Shown: in pieces, positions 27,544-36,358 of the stretch
Layout: each line of letters starts with the position of its first letter
Numbering within the stretch: the first letter of the stretch is position 1
Assembly (NCBI GenBank): GCA_945833925.1
Contig: CAMAFX010000001.1
Location: 1-64,000 of the forward strand
Length of the DNA: 64,000 nucleotides
Direction of reading: 5' to 3'
Source of the DNA: an uncultured Prevotellaceae bacterium
GTDB lineage: Bacteria; Bacteroidota; Bacteroidia; Bacteroidales; Bacteroidaceae
Translations under genes and position numbers: made by a program
The notes under the pieces: generated by a model
Told to the model about the DNA's origin: nothing
Database searches by the model: none
What the model saw: only the letters and a program-made list of their open reading frames with translations

Positions 27544-28527
27544 ATGTATAAAGGTGAAATGATTTCTCTGGTTGTGGCTATCTCGTGGACCGCAACCGCA
27601 CTCTTCGCCGAGGTGGCGTCGAAGCGACTCGGCACACTTCCCCTCAACGTGATAAGAATGGTGTTGTCGCTGCTTCTGCTGGCGGGATCACTGTGGCTGA
27701 CGCTCGGCGCACCGTACCCCGTCATGGCAGATGGCAAGACATGGCTCTGGATGGGGCTGTCGGGTTTCGTGGGTTATGTGCTGGGCGACTTCTGCCTGTT
27801 CCAGAGCTATATACTCATCGGCTCGAGGTTCGGACAGTTGTTCATGACGCTGGCTTCGCCTGCTGCCGCCATAACGGCATGGCTTCTGCTGGGCGAGAAG
27901 ATGAGCGCCATGGCCATACTGGGCATGATAGTGACCATGGTGGGCATAGGCATGTCTGTGCTGAGCAAGAGTGATGACGGCAGCAAGAAGCTGTCGCTGA
28001 AACTACCACTCATGGGTGTGCTTTGTGCCATCGGTGCAGGAGTGGGGCAGGGTGTCGGTCTGGTGCTGAGCAAGGTGGGCATGGGTCATTACGAGGCGTC
28101 CATCGCCGCCCATGGCATCAGCGACATGGCAGGTTATGTGTCGCCGTCGGCTGTCGTTCCCGTTTCGCTCGGATTCATGATGCCCTTTGCATCAACCATG
28201 ATACGTGCCACTGTCGGACTCATCGGTTTCTATACTGCCCTTGCCCTGTTCCAGAAGGGTGGCAGAAGAAAGCTGGCAGAGGGCGTGCGCGACCGAAAGG
28301 CTATGCTCTGCGCGCTCGGTGCCGCTGTGTTCGGTCCGTTCTTTGGCGTTAGTCTATCGCTTATGGCAACGCTCTACACCAATGCCGGCATAGCGCAGAC
28401 CATTATGGCGATGACTCCTGTGTTCATCCTTCTCCCTGCCTACCTACTCTTCAGGCAGAAGGTGACATGGCTTGAGGTTTGCGGAGCCGTAATCAGTGTC
28501 GTCGGTGTTTCACTGTTCTTTGTGTAA
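27544..28527 (+). CDS. EamA/DMT-family inner-membrane transporter
   Basis: A 327-residue, very hydrophobic protein with about ten predicted membrane spans in two similar halves (about 1-140 and 150-327). Each half ends in a conserved stretch of the EamA type (AAAITAWLLLGEKMS in the first half, LPAYLLFRQKVTWLE in the second). Members of the drug/metabolite transporter superfamily export amino acids, nucleosides or other small metabolites. The substrate here is unknown. The frame is open from a TTG at 27535, but the ATG at 27544 is the more likely start. It is a single gene, convergent with the SusCD/FAS1 operon across a strong hairpin. Confidence 0.88.
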   Translation: MYKGEMISLVVAISWTATALFAEVASKRLGTLPLNVIRMVLSLLLLAGSLWLTLGAPYPVMADGKTWLWMGLSGFVGYVLGDFCLFQSYILIGSRFGQLFMTLASPAAAITAWLLLGEKMSAMAILGMIVTMVGIGMSVLSKSDDGSKKLSLKLPLMGVLCAIGAGVGQGVGLVLSKVGMGHYEASIAAHGISDMAGYVSPSAVVPVSLGFMMPFASTMIRATVGLIGFYTALALFQKGGRRKLAEGVRDRKAMLCALGAAVFGPFFGVSLSLMATLYTNAGIAQTIMAMTPVFILLPAYLLFRQKVTWLEVCGAVISVVGVSLFFV

Positions 28528-28552
28528 TAGATATTTGGGAGTAAGTACGAGC

Positions 28553-28590
28553 TAACTCCCATTAACTCCCGATAACTCCCGATAACTCCT
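28553..28590. repeat. Short tandem repeat TAACTCCC
   Basis: Four copies of TAACTCC(C/T) at 10-base spacing (28553, 28563, 28573 and 28583), with a diverged copy at 28602. The first copies can also pair with TGGGAGT at 28536-28542. They lie in the gap between the transporter stop and the shared terminator. Confidence 0.75.
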
Positions 28591-28617
28591 TGAGTGAAAC
28601 GGTAACTCCAAAACGAT

Positions 28618-28664
28618 ACAACAGCAAAGGCGCGCCAGAAGTTCTGACGCGCCTTTGCTGTTGT
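28618..28664. terminator. Long convergent hairpin terminator
   Basis: A perfect 17-bp stem (28618-28634 with 28648-28664) with a 13-base loop lies between the converging transporter and SusCD operon. T-runs on both sides are broken, but the stem is strong enough to serve as a transcript end for both. Confidence 0.8.
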
Positions 28665-28683
28665 GTATTTGTTTCGTTAATGT

Positions 28684-30909
28684 TTAGCGTGGAAGTGGGA
28701 AGTACCAGTTCTTAGGATTGCTCAACTTGCTTGCAAGAGCAGCGTTGCGCTTTGCAAGGCGGTTAGCAAGGTAAGAAGCATCGCCACGACGGTGAGCCAC
28801 ACGCATGAGGTCGAAGAAACGAGTACCCTCGAATGCAAGTTCGAGTGCCTCCTCGTCTACGATGAGGTCCTCTACGCAGTCCTTTACGAGGTCGTCGTAG
28901 TCGCCGCTGTAGATGTCTTCCTTGGTGATGGTCTTGCCATAGAGAGCAGCCTTCTCGATAACCTTGTCAACGTAGTTGTAACGGCTCTGCTTCTCGTCAT
29001 ACTTCAAGATACCGCATCCGTGAGAGTGGATACCAACGGTAGCAGGATTGTCGGAAGGGATGTCGTTGTTTGGCGAGTATGAGTTGAAACCACGCTGTGA
29101 GAATGATGTGCGGAAAGGAATGCTCTGGCTGCGCACGTTGCCATCGAACACGTCGAACTTGAAGTTGAGGAACGAAGGTGTGTTCAGTGCCTCGCGCTTG
29201 TCGAGGTAGTAAAGGATGGCGTTGGTTCCGTCGGCAGGATAGTTGTACCAGTCGGTTGCCTCAACCTCGGCAAGGGCTGTAATCTCTGCCTTCTTTTCTG
29301 CTATCTCCTCCTCGGTAAGACCCTCGGTGTCGACAGTTGCGAATGCCTGCTCTACAACGTCCTCGAGGCTTTCCTCAGAGGTGTATGTAGCGTCCTCGAA
29401 CTCGATGGTCCACTTCTGTGCCTTTACTGCATAGTCGTTGAGGCTGGTTGGGTACCACTCCTCGCTGTTGCAGAGACCGTTCTTCAGGATAGCGAATGCA
29501 AATGAAGGATAGCCTGCACGGTTGAGAGCCTCGGCATAGCGAAGCCATACCATCGACTTGCGGTAGATCATTGGGAACACGGTGGTGAAAGTGCCGCCAG
29601 GGTTCTGCTTGGTGATGAACTTCTCGGTGTTGAGCAGACCGTTGGAGTAGATCTGGTAAACGTCGCGTACCCAGTACTGGCGTGCGTCGCCGACGCTTGG
29701 GTCAACGTCTGGAGCCTTGTTGCCTATGTCGCTTGCCGCGTTCGAGGTGATGTAGATCTCGTAGTCCTGAGCCTTGCAGAGGTTGAAGTATTCCTCGCTG
29801 GCTGTGAGCTGCTTCTTGTCGTACTGAGGAGTCAGGTAGACGCTGGCTGTAGTGGTGGTGTCCTCCTCGCTGGTACGTACGCTGATCTCAGCATCGTAGC
29901 CGAAGAGTTCGTTGACACCACGGAGCACGTTACCCCACAACTTGTTGGTCGATGAAGGGATGGCTGTGATAGCCTCGTTGGTGCGTGACTGTGCACCCTT
30001 CTCTGTCCATGGGCTACTACCGGCACCCATCTGCAGGTATTCTGGCTTGTCTGCACCTTCGCTCTTGTAACCCATGAAGTTGTAACCTGAAGGCAGTGTG
30101 CCGCCGGCAGCGATGTGACCCTGGCCTTGGTAGCAACCGAGGTAGTCGTAGTAGTACTGTGCTGCCTTGGCGCAGCTTACAGGGTCGCCCTTGGTAAGGT
30201 AGAGGTCGCCGAGAATGAGGCAAAGGGGAATCATGGCCTTTGTACTGTGGCATACGTTTGTGGTGTAGCCGTAGTTCTCGTAGCTGGGATAGCCGTACTG
30301 CTTCTCGATGAGGGCAGCCTGGTCGAGTGAAGGACCGAGGAGGTCGGCAAGGTTGTCGGCGTTAGCCATCACCTTGCCAGTGTTAGCCATGAAGCTGTTG
30401 ATGTTGTCGGTAGAGAGGAGAGGTTCGGTGTAGAAAGGAACCTCGCCGTATACCTGGATGAGCTGGAGATAGGTCCATGCGCGGATAGCCTCTACCTGGG
30501 CAGCCTCCTTGAGCATGTAGGGATCGTTGGTGCCGGTCTTGCGGTCCGTATCCACCGATGCGAGGTAGGCGTTGCAAGAGTTGATTACGTGGTAGTAATC
30601 GCTTGCCTTGAGGAAGCGGTTGCTGCCGTCGAGCGCTGCATCCATGTCGAAGTTGAGGATGGTCTGGATGGAATCGCTGAGATAGCCGGTTCCGTCAATA
30701 AGCTCACCGCGGCACTCGCCGAGCACTACATAGCGCTCACCGATGTTCTGGAATGACTTCAAGATGCCCCAGTATGAATAAAGGGTATCCTGAGCAATGT
30801 CGTATGCGTGGCGTTCGCTGTCTGGCGAAAGCATGTCACTGCAGGAGGTAAATGTACCTCCCATAGTGATGCCTGCCACTACTGAAAATATAATTGCTTT
30901 GATTTTCAT
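28684..30909 (-). CDS. SusD-like (RagB family) surface nutrient-binding lipoprotein
   Basis: A 741-residue lipoprotein, long for the family (usually 500-650). The leader ends at Cys23 (GGTFTSC) and is followed by Ser-Asp, an acidic start seen in surface-exported Bacteroidetes lipoproteins. The N-terminal helical region with TPR-like character (YLASVDTDR, AIRAWTYLQLIQVYGEVPF) and the C-terminal signature EGTRFFDLMRVAHRRG followed by NPKNWYFPLP are typical of SusD. It caps its partner SusC and binds the ligand on the cell surface. It is the last gene of the FAS1/SusCD operon, 11 bases after its SusC, and ends before the strong hairpin at 28618-28664. The ligand is not inferable from the sequence. 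Confidence 0.93.
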   Translation of the reverse strand: MKIKAIIFSVVAGITMGGTFTSCSDMLSPDSERHAYDIAQDTLYSYWGILKSFQNIGERYVVLGECRGELIDGTGYLSDSIQTILNFDMDAALDGSNRFLKASDYYHVINSCNAYLASVDTDRKTGTNDPYMLKEAAQVEAIRAWTYLQLIQVYGEVPFYTEPLLSTDNINSFMANTGKVMANADNLADLLGPSLDQAALIEKQYGYPSYENYGYTTNVCHSTKAMIPLCLILGDLYLTKGDPVSCAKAAQYYYDYLGCYQGQGHIAAGGTLPSGYNFMGYKSEGADKPEYLQMGAGSSPWTEKGAQSRTNEAITAIPSSTNKLWGNVLRGVNELFGYDAEISVRTSEEDTTTTASVYLTPQYDKKQLTASEEYFNLCKAQDYEIYITSNAASDIGNKAPDVDPSVGDARQYWVRDVYQIYSNGLLNTEKFITKQNPGGTFTTVFPMIYRKSMVWLRYAEALNRAGYPSFAFAILKNGLCNSEEWYPTSLNDYAVKAQKWTIEFEDATYTSEESLEDVVEQAFATVDTEGLTEEEIAEKKAEITALAEVEATDWYNYPADGTNAILYYLDKREALNTPSFLNFKFDVFDGNVRSQSIPFRTSFSQRGFNSYSPNNDIPSDNPATVGIHSHGCGILKYDEKQSRYNYVDKVIEKAALYGKTITKEDIYSGDYDDLVKDCVEDLIVDEEALELAFEGTRFFDLMRVAHRRGDASYLANRLAKRNAALASKLSNPKNWYFPLPR

Positions 30910-30920
30910 TGTTTCGATGA

Positions 30921-33900
30921 TTAGAGGTTAATTGAAAGACCAACGTTGAAGCCACGGCCGTAAGGAATAAGACCATTGTCCACACCCTGGTAGAAGACGC
31001 TGTTGCGGCTTGACATCTCCGGGTCAGTGCCAAGATACTTGGTGACTGTGAAGAGATTGTTGCCCTCAGCCCATATCTTCAGACCCTGAAGCCAGCTGTT
31101 GCTGTAGGGGAGGTTGTAGGTGAGACGGATGTTCTTGAGCTTGAGGTATGAACCATCCTCAATCCAGCGGTCGCTCATGCGCTCGTTGTTTACCCAGTAG
31201 TCGCTCTCGGTGTAGCAAGCGCGTGGCACGCTTGTAACCTGACCTTCGTAAGTCCAGCGGTTGAGCATGTGACTTGTCTGGTTGTATGTGGTGTTGCCAC
31301 TCTCCAGGATGCTGCGCTGGTAGTTGTAGATGTCGTTGCCGAGAGAATACTTGAAGTTGACGTCGAGACGGAGGTTCTTCCATGTGAGGCTTGTGTAGAG
31401 GTTACCGTAGATGTCGGGGTTGGCATTGCCGATAACGACCTTATCGCTCTCGTCAATCCAGCCGTCACCGTTCTGGTCAACGAATGCCATGTCGCCGGCA
31501 CCGAACTCACGATACTGACCTGCTACACCTGTGTAGTAGCGGAGCTTGCCGTACTTGCCTGCTGCGCTTGCCTCTGCATCGTTGGCGAATACACCTGTCT
31601 TGCTTACGCTCTTGTCAACCTGATAGCCATAGAAGCTGCCTGCGCTGTAACCAACAGCGGTCAGCACGTTGTCGGTGCCGTAGATGCTCTTGGTGTAGCC
31701 AGTGATGGTCTGGTATGGCTCTGTGCTCTGGATGCCCATTGCGTCGCGTGTGTAGAGCTTGATGGTGTTGTCCTCAGTGTTAGGAAGAGCAGTAACCTTG
31801 TTGTTGTAGTGGCCAACTGTAACGCCGACCTCCCACTGCCAGTCCTTCTTGTTGACGAGGATGGCGTTTGCGTTAAGCTCGAAACCACGGTTGGTCATTG
31901 TACCCTCGTTGGTCCAGTACTTGCTGATACCGCTCACGTAAGGAAGGTCCTTGATGGCGAGCATGTTGTCGGTCTTGTGCCAGAAGAGGTCGAGACCAGC
32001 GTGCAGGCGGTTCTTGAGGAATGAGCCCTCGAGACCAACGTTGTACTTGGTGACGGTCTCCCACTGGATGGTACTGTTCTCGATGTTCTTGAGGTAGAGA
32101 CCTACGGTGTTCTCGGTTACCTGCATGCTCTCCCAGTATGTGCGGGCTGCATAGTAGTCGAGGTCGTCGTTACCGCTCTGGTCTACACCTGCTGTGAGCT
32201 TGAGGTAGTTGATGCCCTTTGCGTTGAAGAACTTCTCGTTAGAGATGACCCAACCCAACTGCAGTGATGGGAAGAGACCCCAGCTTACACCGCACAGGTG
32301 CATGCCGTCCTTGGTGTTCTTGCCGAACTTAGAGCTTGCCTGGCTGCTCACTGTGAACTCAGCGAAGTAGCGGTTGGCATAGTTGTAGTTGGCATCGAGG
32401 TAGTAGGTCATGTCAATCCAGTTGTCCTTTGTACCACCGTAGTTGATGTACTGCATGTTCTTGCTGATGTTAGGCAGCTTGTCGTTCTCGTTGTTGTAAC
32501 CACGCATGTAGCTGTACGAGTAACTGTAGTTGTTGTAGCGCCATCCGCCGAGAACGTCGATGTGGTGAGCACCGTAGATGTTCTTCCACTCGAGCTGCAG
32601 GTCGTTGTTGAGGGTGGTCTCCTTGGTGAACTGGCTCTTCAGTACTGAAGTGATGTCGCCAAGGTCGGTAAGAGTGTAGTTTGTAGTACCGCTGATAGGC
32701 AGGAAGTACTTCTCGCTGTTACGGTTCAGCTGGTAGTTGAAACGGTCCTGGATAGAGAACTGCTTTGTTATCTGATACTTTGGAGCAACGTTGATGTTGA
32801 TCTGTGTCAGCTCGGCGTAGTTCTTGTTCTTGCCCTTACCGTTCTCGATAATCCAGTATGGGTTGCGCAAAGCCTCGTTGATGCCGAGGTTCTTCGGGAA
32901 CTTGAATGGATTCTGGATCCATGTGGTGCGGCTGTTCGAAGCATACTTACCTGCATACTCGCCCGAGAGTGAGAGCTGGTTGCCGTTGTTCTCGTCCATG
33001 TAGTATGCGTACTGGCTGATCATTGGGCTCTGGATAACGCCGAGAACGTTGGTCGAACCGATGTTCTGCATTTCGTAGTCCTCGCTCCAGCCGTTGTCGA
33101 GCACGTTGTAGGCTGTCTGGTTGTATGCGATGTCAAGTGCGGTAGAAAGCTTTGAGGCAATCTTGATGTCGGTGTTGAATCGCAGGTTCAGACGGTTCAT
33201 GTCTGTGCCGACCTGTGTCGACTCGCCCTTGGTGTAACCCAGTGAGAGGCTGTACATACCAATGTCGTCACCACCCTCTACGTTGATCTTGTAGTTCTGG
33301 ACGAAGGTGTTGCGGTACATGTCCTTCTGCCAGTCGGTGTTGTTGTGGAACACTTTGTAGTAGTAGTTGCTTGGGTTGTCGTTCAGGAAGGCGTAGTTGA
33401 TGTCGTCGGTGTTGCTCAGCTGAACGTCCTTGATGGTACTGGTGAGGTCGCCAAGATAGGTGCGGTACTGATTACCGTTGAGCATGCTGAGCTTCTTTGG
33501 AGTGAACTCCATACCGCCGTACACGCGTACGTTAATCTTTGTAGCCATAGAGTGGCCGCGCTTTGTCTTGATGATGATGACACCGTTACCACCCTTTGCA
33601 CCATAGAGGGCTGTGGCGTTCTTCAGAACCTCGATGCTCTCCACCTGCTCTGGGTCGATGCCAGCGAGGATGTTGTTGTAGTAGCCCTCGTGAAGTGCTG
33701 TGCGCTCGTATTCGGGGTCGATGATGTTGCCGTCGACGATAATCAGAGGCTGTGCGTTGGCACTGAGGCTGTTGATACCACGGATGGTCATGTATGCACC
33801 CTGACCGATGATACCACTGCGGCTTGTTGTGCGAACGGCACCGTTGAGGTGGTTCTCGATGTCGGTCTCGATGGTTATGCTGCTGGTGTTGTCCAGAGTG

Positions 33901-34358
33901 GCGCTGCTGCGGGCAGTGATAGTCGTACCATCCTGGAAGTATCCGTTAACCTTGCTCGAGAGCAGGTCGGCGTCTACCTTGTTGTCTGCCTTGATGGCAG
34001 CCTGAACACCATTGTACTCGGGAGCGTTGATGTAGAGTGAGCTGACGAATACAGGTACGCTCAGCGTATAAGTACCGTCTTCCTCTGTAAGGGTAGAGTA
34101 CTTGTCGTAACCGAGAGCCTTTACAATCACACCACCCAGAGCCTCGCCTGTGGCGTTGTCTGTGATGCGACCGGTCACGGTCTTCATCTCATACTGCTTA
34201 CTTGTGTCGGCCTTTTTGATGCGGCGTGCAACCTCGGTGTTGTCATCCTCTGTGGCTTCGTCCTGAGCCATAGCTGGAGTGCCAATGCCTGTAAGCAGAG
34301 CAAGACACAATCCGTACTGGATAGTCTTGTTTACAAATCTATTGCTTGTTTTTTTCAT
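30921..34358 (-). CDS. SusC-like TonB-dependent outer-membrane transporter
   Basis: About 1145 residues. I start at the ATG at 34358, which gives a normal signal peptide (MKKTSNRFVNKT ... GTPAMA). The frame is open to an ATG at 34385 that overlaps the stop of the preceding FAS1 gene as TAATG, so translational coupling from that codon cannot be excluded. After the signal come a short linker, a carboxypeptidase-regulatory-like beta domain (TGRITDNATGEALGG), a plug domain (MTIRGINSLSANAQPLIIVDG ending at VESIEVLKNATALYGAKG) and a 22-strand-type barrel to the C-terminal Leu. It imports the ligand captured by its SusD partner using TonB energy. It is the second SusC of the operon and differs clearly from the first in length and sequence. 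Confidence 0.93.
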   Translation of the reverse strand: MKKTSNRFVNKTIQYGLCLALLTGIGTPAMAQDEATEDDNTEVARRIKKADTSKQYEMKTVTGRITDNATGEALGGVIVKALGYDKYSTLTEEDGTYTLSVPVFVSSLYINAPEYNGVQAAIKADNKVDADLLSSKVNGYFQDGTTITARSSATLDNTSSITIETDIENHLNGAVRTTSRSGIIGQGAYMTIRGINSLSANAQPLIIVDGNIIDPEYERTALHEGYYNNILAGIDPEQVESIEVLKNATALYGAKGGNGVIIIKTKRGHSMATKINVRVYGGMEFTPKKLSMLNGNQYRTYLGDLTSTIKDVQLSNTDDINYAFLNDNPSNYYYKVFHNNTDWQKDMYRNTFVQNYKINVEGGDDIGMYSLSLGYTKGESTQVGTDMNRLNLRFNTDIKIASKLSTALDIAYNQTAYNVLDNGWSEDYEMQNIGSTNVLGVIQSPMISQYAYYMDENNGNQLSLSGEYAGKYASNSRTTWIQNPFKFPKNLGINEALRNPYWIIENGKGKNKNYAELTQININVAPKYQITKQFSIQDRFNYQLNRNSEKYFLPISGTTNYTLTDLGDITSVLKSQFTKETTLNNDLQLEWKNIYGAHHIDVLGGWRYNNYSYSYSYMRGYNNENDKLPNISKNMQYINYGGTKDNWIDMTYYLDANYNYANRYFAEFTVSSQASSKFGKNTKDGMHLCGVSWGLFPSLQLGWVISNEKFFNAKGINYLKLTAGVDQSGNDDLDYYAARTYWESMQVTENTVGLYLKNIENSTIQWETVTKYNVGLEGSFLKNRLHAGLDLFWHKTDNMLAIKDLPYVSGISKYWTNEGTMTNRGFELNANAILVNKKDWQWEVGVTVGHYNNKVTALPNTEDNTIKLYTRDAMGIQSTEPYQTITGYTKSIYGTDNVLTAVGYSAGSFYGYQVDKSVSKTGVFANDAEASAAGKYGKLRYYTGVAGQYREFGAGDMAFVDQNGDGWIDESDKVVIGNANPDIYGNLYTSLTWKNLRLDVNFKYSLGNDIYNYQRSILESGNTTYNQTSHMLNRWTYEGQVTSVPRACYTESDYWVNNERMSDRWIEDGSYLKLKNIRLTYNLPYSNSWLQGLKIWAEGNNLFTVTKYLGTDPEMSSRNSVFYQGVDNGLIPYGRGFNVGLSINL

Positions 34359-34384
34359 TGTCTTATTATGCATTAAGGTCGACA

Positions 34385-36316
34385 TTATTCATCTTCTTTG
34401 CTGACCAGTACGATACGGTCGATGCAGATGTAGTTACTGTATCCCTTCTTACGCTCACCGCTTGTTGTCTTGGTAGTGATTGAAATGGTAGGATAGCACT
34501 GCAGCATGTTCTTGTAGCTGTAGGGGAACTGGAAGTCCTCGAACAGGAGAAGGCTGTCAACCTTCTGTCCGTCATAGTCGATGACAGAGCTTGTGATGGT
34601 TGCGTCCTTGCCGTTGGCTGCACCGTTGTTGTAAGAGAGGGTTGCCACAATCTTGTGCTTTACAGGAATTGTGTCAAGTTCTCCTGTCTCTTCATTCTTG
34701 ACAACGTGACCGGTCATATCGCCGGGGCCGTTGGTCAGAGCTGGGTCTGCAGTGAAGGCGATGGCTGTGTCGTTGCTGGTGATGTAGTAGTTAGGAACCA
34801 TTACCAGGTAGATGTCGTACTTGCCACTCATTACCTCGCTGTCTACGTTCTCGCCATCTGTACCAACGAGGCTGAACTCGAACTTGGGGTTACCAGTTGC
34901 ACTCTGTGGGTAGATGTAGTAGAAGTTGTCGAAGCTGACGTGACCGGTTGTGTCCGACCATTCTCTTGCGTTAGAGAAGCTGTAGGCAGAAGCCGAACCG
35001 GTAGCCTTGCTTGTGTTGTGGAAGCTGCGGTAGCCGATCTCAACGTTGAGGTTTGGCTTGTAGAGCTTGCGTGGGAATGCCCACTCGTCGGCAAGGAATG
35101 CGATACCGTTACTCATCTCCTTCTGCTTGCCGTTGAAGAGGGATGTCTTGTCCCATGTGTCATCGGTGCGGAGAGTGTCACCAAAGGTGTTGATGAAGTA
35201 CTCGGCGCTGGCACCCTTCTCGTTGATGAAATCCTTCATCTGCCAACGGTTCTTCTGACCAGCTGCGTTGGGCTGGATGTGAAGGTTGAAGCAGAGAGGA
35301 GAGAGGATGTCCATGTTGATGCACTTGTCCTTCAGCGAATCGGGATTGCTTACCTCGCGGAACACGTTGGTTGTTCCCTGGTTTGCCTTCTCTTTGTCTA
35401 CGTACTTGGGAGCATAGTTGTAGAGCTTCTCAAGCTTTGTGTAGGCATTGTTCCATGCGTCGTCGGTTGGGATGACCATTACGAATGCAGAGTCCTCGCC
35501 GATGAGGTTGGCACCGAAGCTCTCGTCGTAGGTGAGATACTGGTCGATGTTGCTGTTCGACGGGAAGCGCTTTGTGCCGAAGAACATGGTGTTGGTAGTA
35601 ATCTTCACACTGTCAACGTAGGTCGGACGACCGTTGGCGTCTGGGTTACCCTCGATACTGTTTGCCTCGCTGAAGTAGGTGGAGTCAGACTTAATGATGT
35701 ACTTGCGGAAGGTGCTAACCTCTGCATTTGCCTCATCCTTCACATACTCGTAGATGTTGTAGTTGAATGGAAGCTCTGTACCTACGGTGTGCAGGATACC
35801 ATTAACGGCAGCAATGTTCTTCTCTCTGAGGTTGACGCCCTGCATGCTTGGCACACCCTTGTTGAAGTTCATCTTCTTGCCGTTGAGCATGGTGAGGGTT
35901 GTATCTACCGAACCGGTGGCAACATTGCGCCACATTGAGATACAGTTGCCCAGAAACTGCTGCTGAACAGAGAACTGGTTGGTCTCTGTCAAGTCAAGCC
36001 ACTTCTGATATTCTTCCTCCGAGATAGCGTCGTTCTCGGGAGCCCAAACGGTAAGAAGCTGTGTGCCCGAGAGCATATCCTTGAATGTGTAACCATTCTG
36101 AGGACTCTTCTCGTCCTTGTAATATGTTACCTTCTCTGCAATGGAAGCGAACTTGCTCAGGTTGGGGTTGGCGTTGATCTGCTCCCACAAGGTCTGAGTT
36201 GCAGATGAACCTTCACCGCCGGAATAGTGCTCGTCCCAGGTGTCGGAACAACTGGTAGCTGTCAGGAGTCCTGCTCCGATTGCTAAAAATCCAATATATT
36301 TATTTATGTTTTTCAT
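34385..36316 (-). CDS. FAS1 (fasciclin) domain lipoprotein
   Basis: A 643-residue lipoprotein with lipobox Cys23 (LTATSC) followed by Ser-Asp-Thr-Trp-Asp-Glu, compatible with surface export. Two FAS1-type motifs are visible: LLTVWAPENDAIS near residue 91 and FVMVIPTDDAWNNAY near 279. Both match the conserved H1 region (T-x-F/W-x-P-T-x-D-A). The C-terminal 220 residues form a beta-rich domain that I cannot name, possibly a binding module. FAS1 domains mediate adhesion to proteins or polysaccharides elsewhere in biology. In this position a SusE/F-like surface-binding accessory role is inference. Its stop overlaps the first in-frame ATG of the following SusC gene by one base. It lies 42 bases after the previous FAS1 gene. 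Confidence 0.85.
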   Translation of the reverse strand: MKNINKYIGFLAIGAGLLTATSCSDTWDEHYSGGEGSSATQTLWEQINANPNLSKFASIAEKVTYYKDEKSPQNGYTFKDMLSGTQLLTVWAPENDAISEEEYQKWLDLTETNQFSVQQQFLGNCISMWRNVATGSVDTTLTMLNGKKMNFNKGVPSMQGVNLREKNIAAVNGILHTVGTELPFNYNIYEYVKDEANAEVSTFRKYIIKSDSTYFSEANSIEGNPDANGRPTYVDSVKITTNTMFFGTKRFPSNSNIDQYLTYDESFGANLIGEDSAFVMVIPTDDAWNNAYTKLEKLYNYAPKYVDKEKANQGTTNVFREVSNPDSLKDKCINMDILSPLCFNLHIQPNAAGQKNRWQMKDFINEKGASAEYFINTFGDTLRTDDTWDKTSLFNGKQKEMSNGIAFLADEWAFPRKLYKPNLNVEIGYRSFHNTSKATGSASAYSFSNAREWSDTTGHVSFDNFYYIYPQSATGNPKFEFSLVGTDGENVDSEVMSGKYDIYLVMVPNYYITSNDTAIAFTADPALTNGPGDMTGHVVKNEETGELDTIPVKHKIVATLSYNNGAANGKDATITSSVIDYDGQKVDSLLLFEDFQFPYSYKNMLQCYPTISITTKTTSGERKKGYSNYICIDRIVLVSKEDE

Positions 36317-36358
36317 AAGAATGTTTTTATTCTTAAATTCTTGTATTTTGTTTCACCA

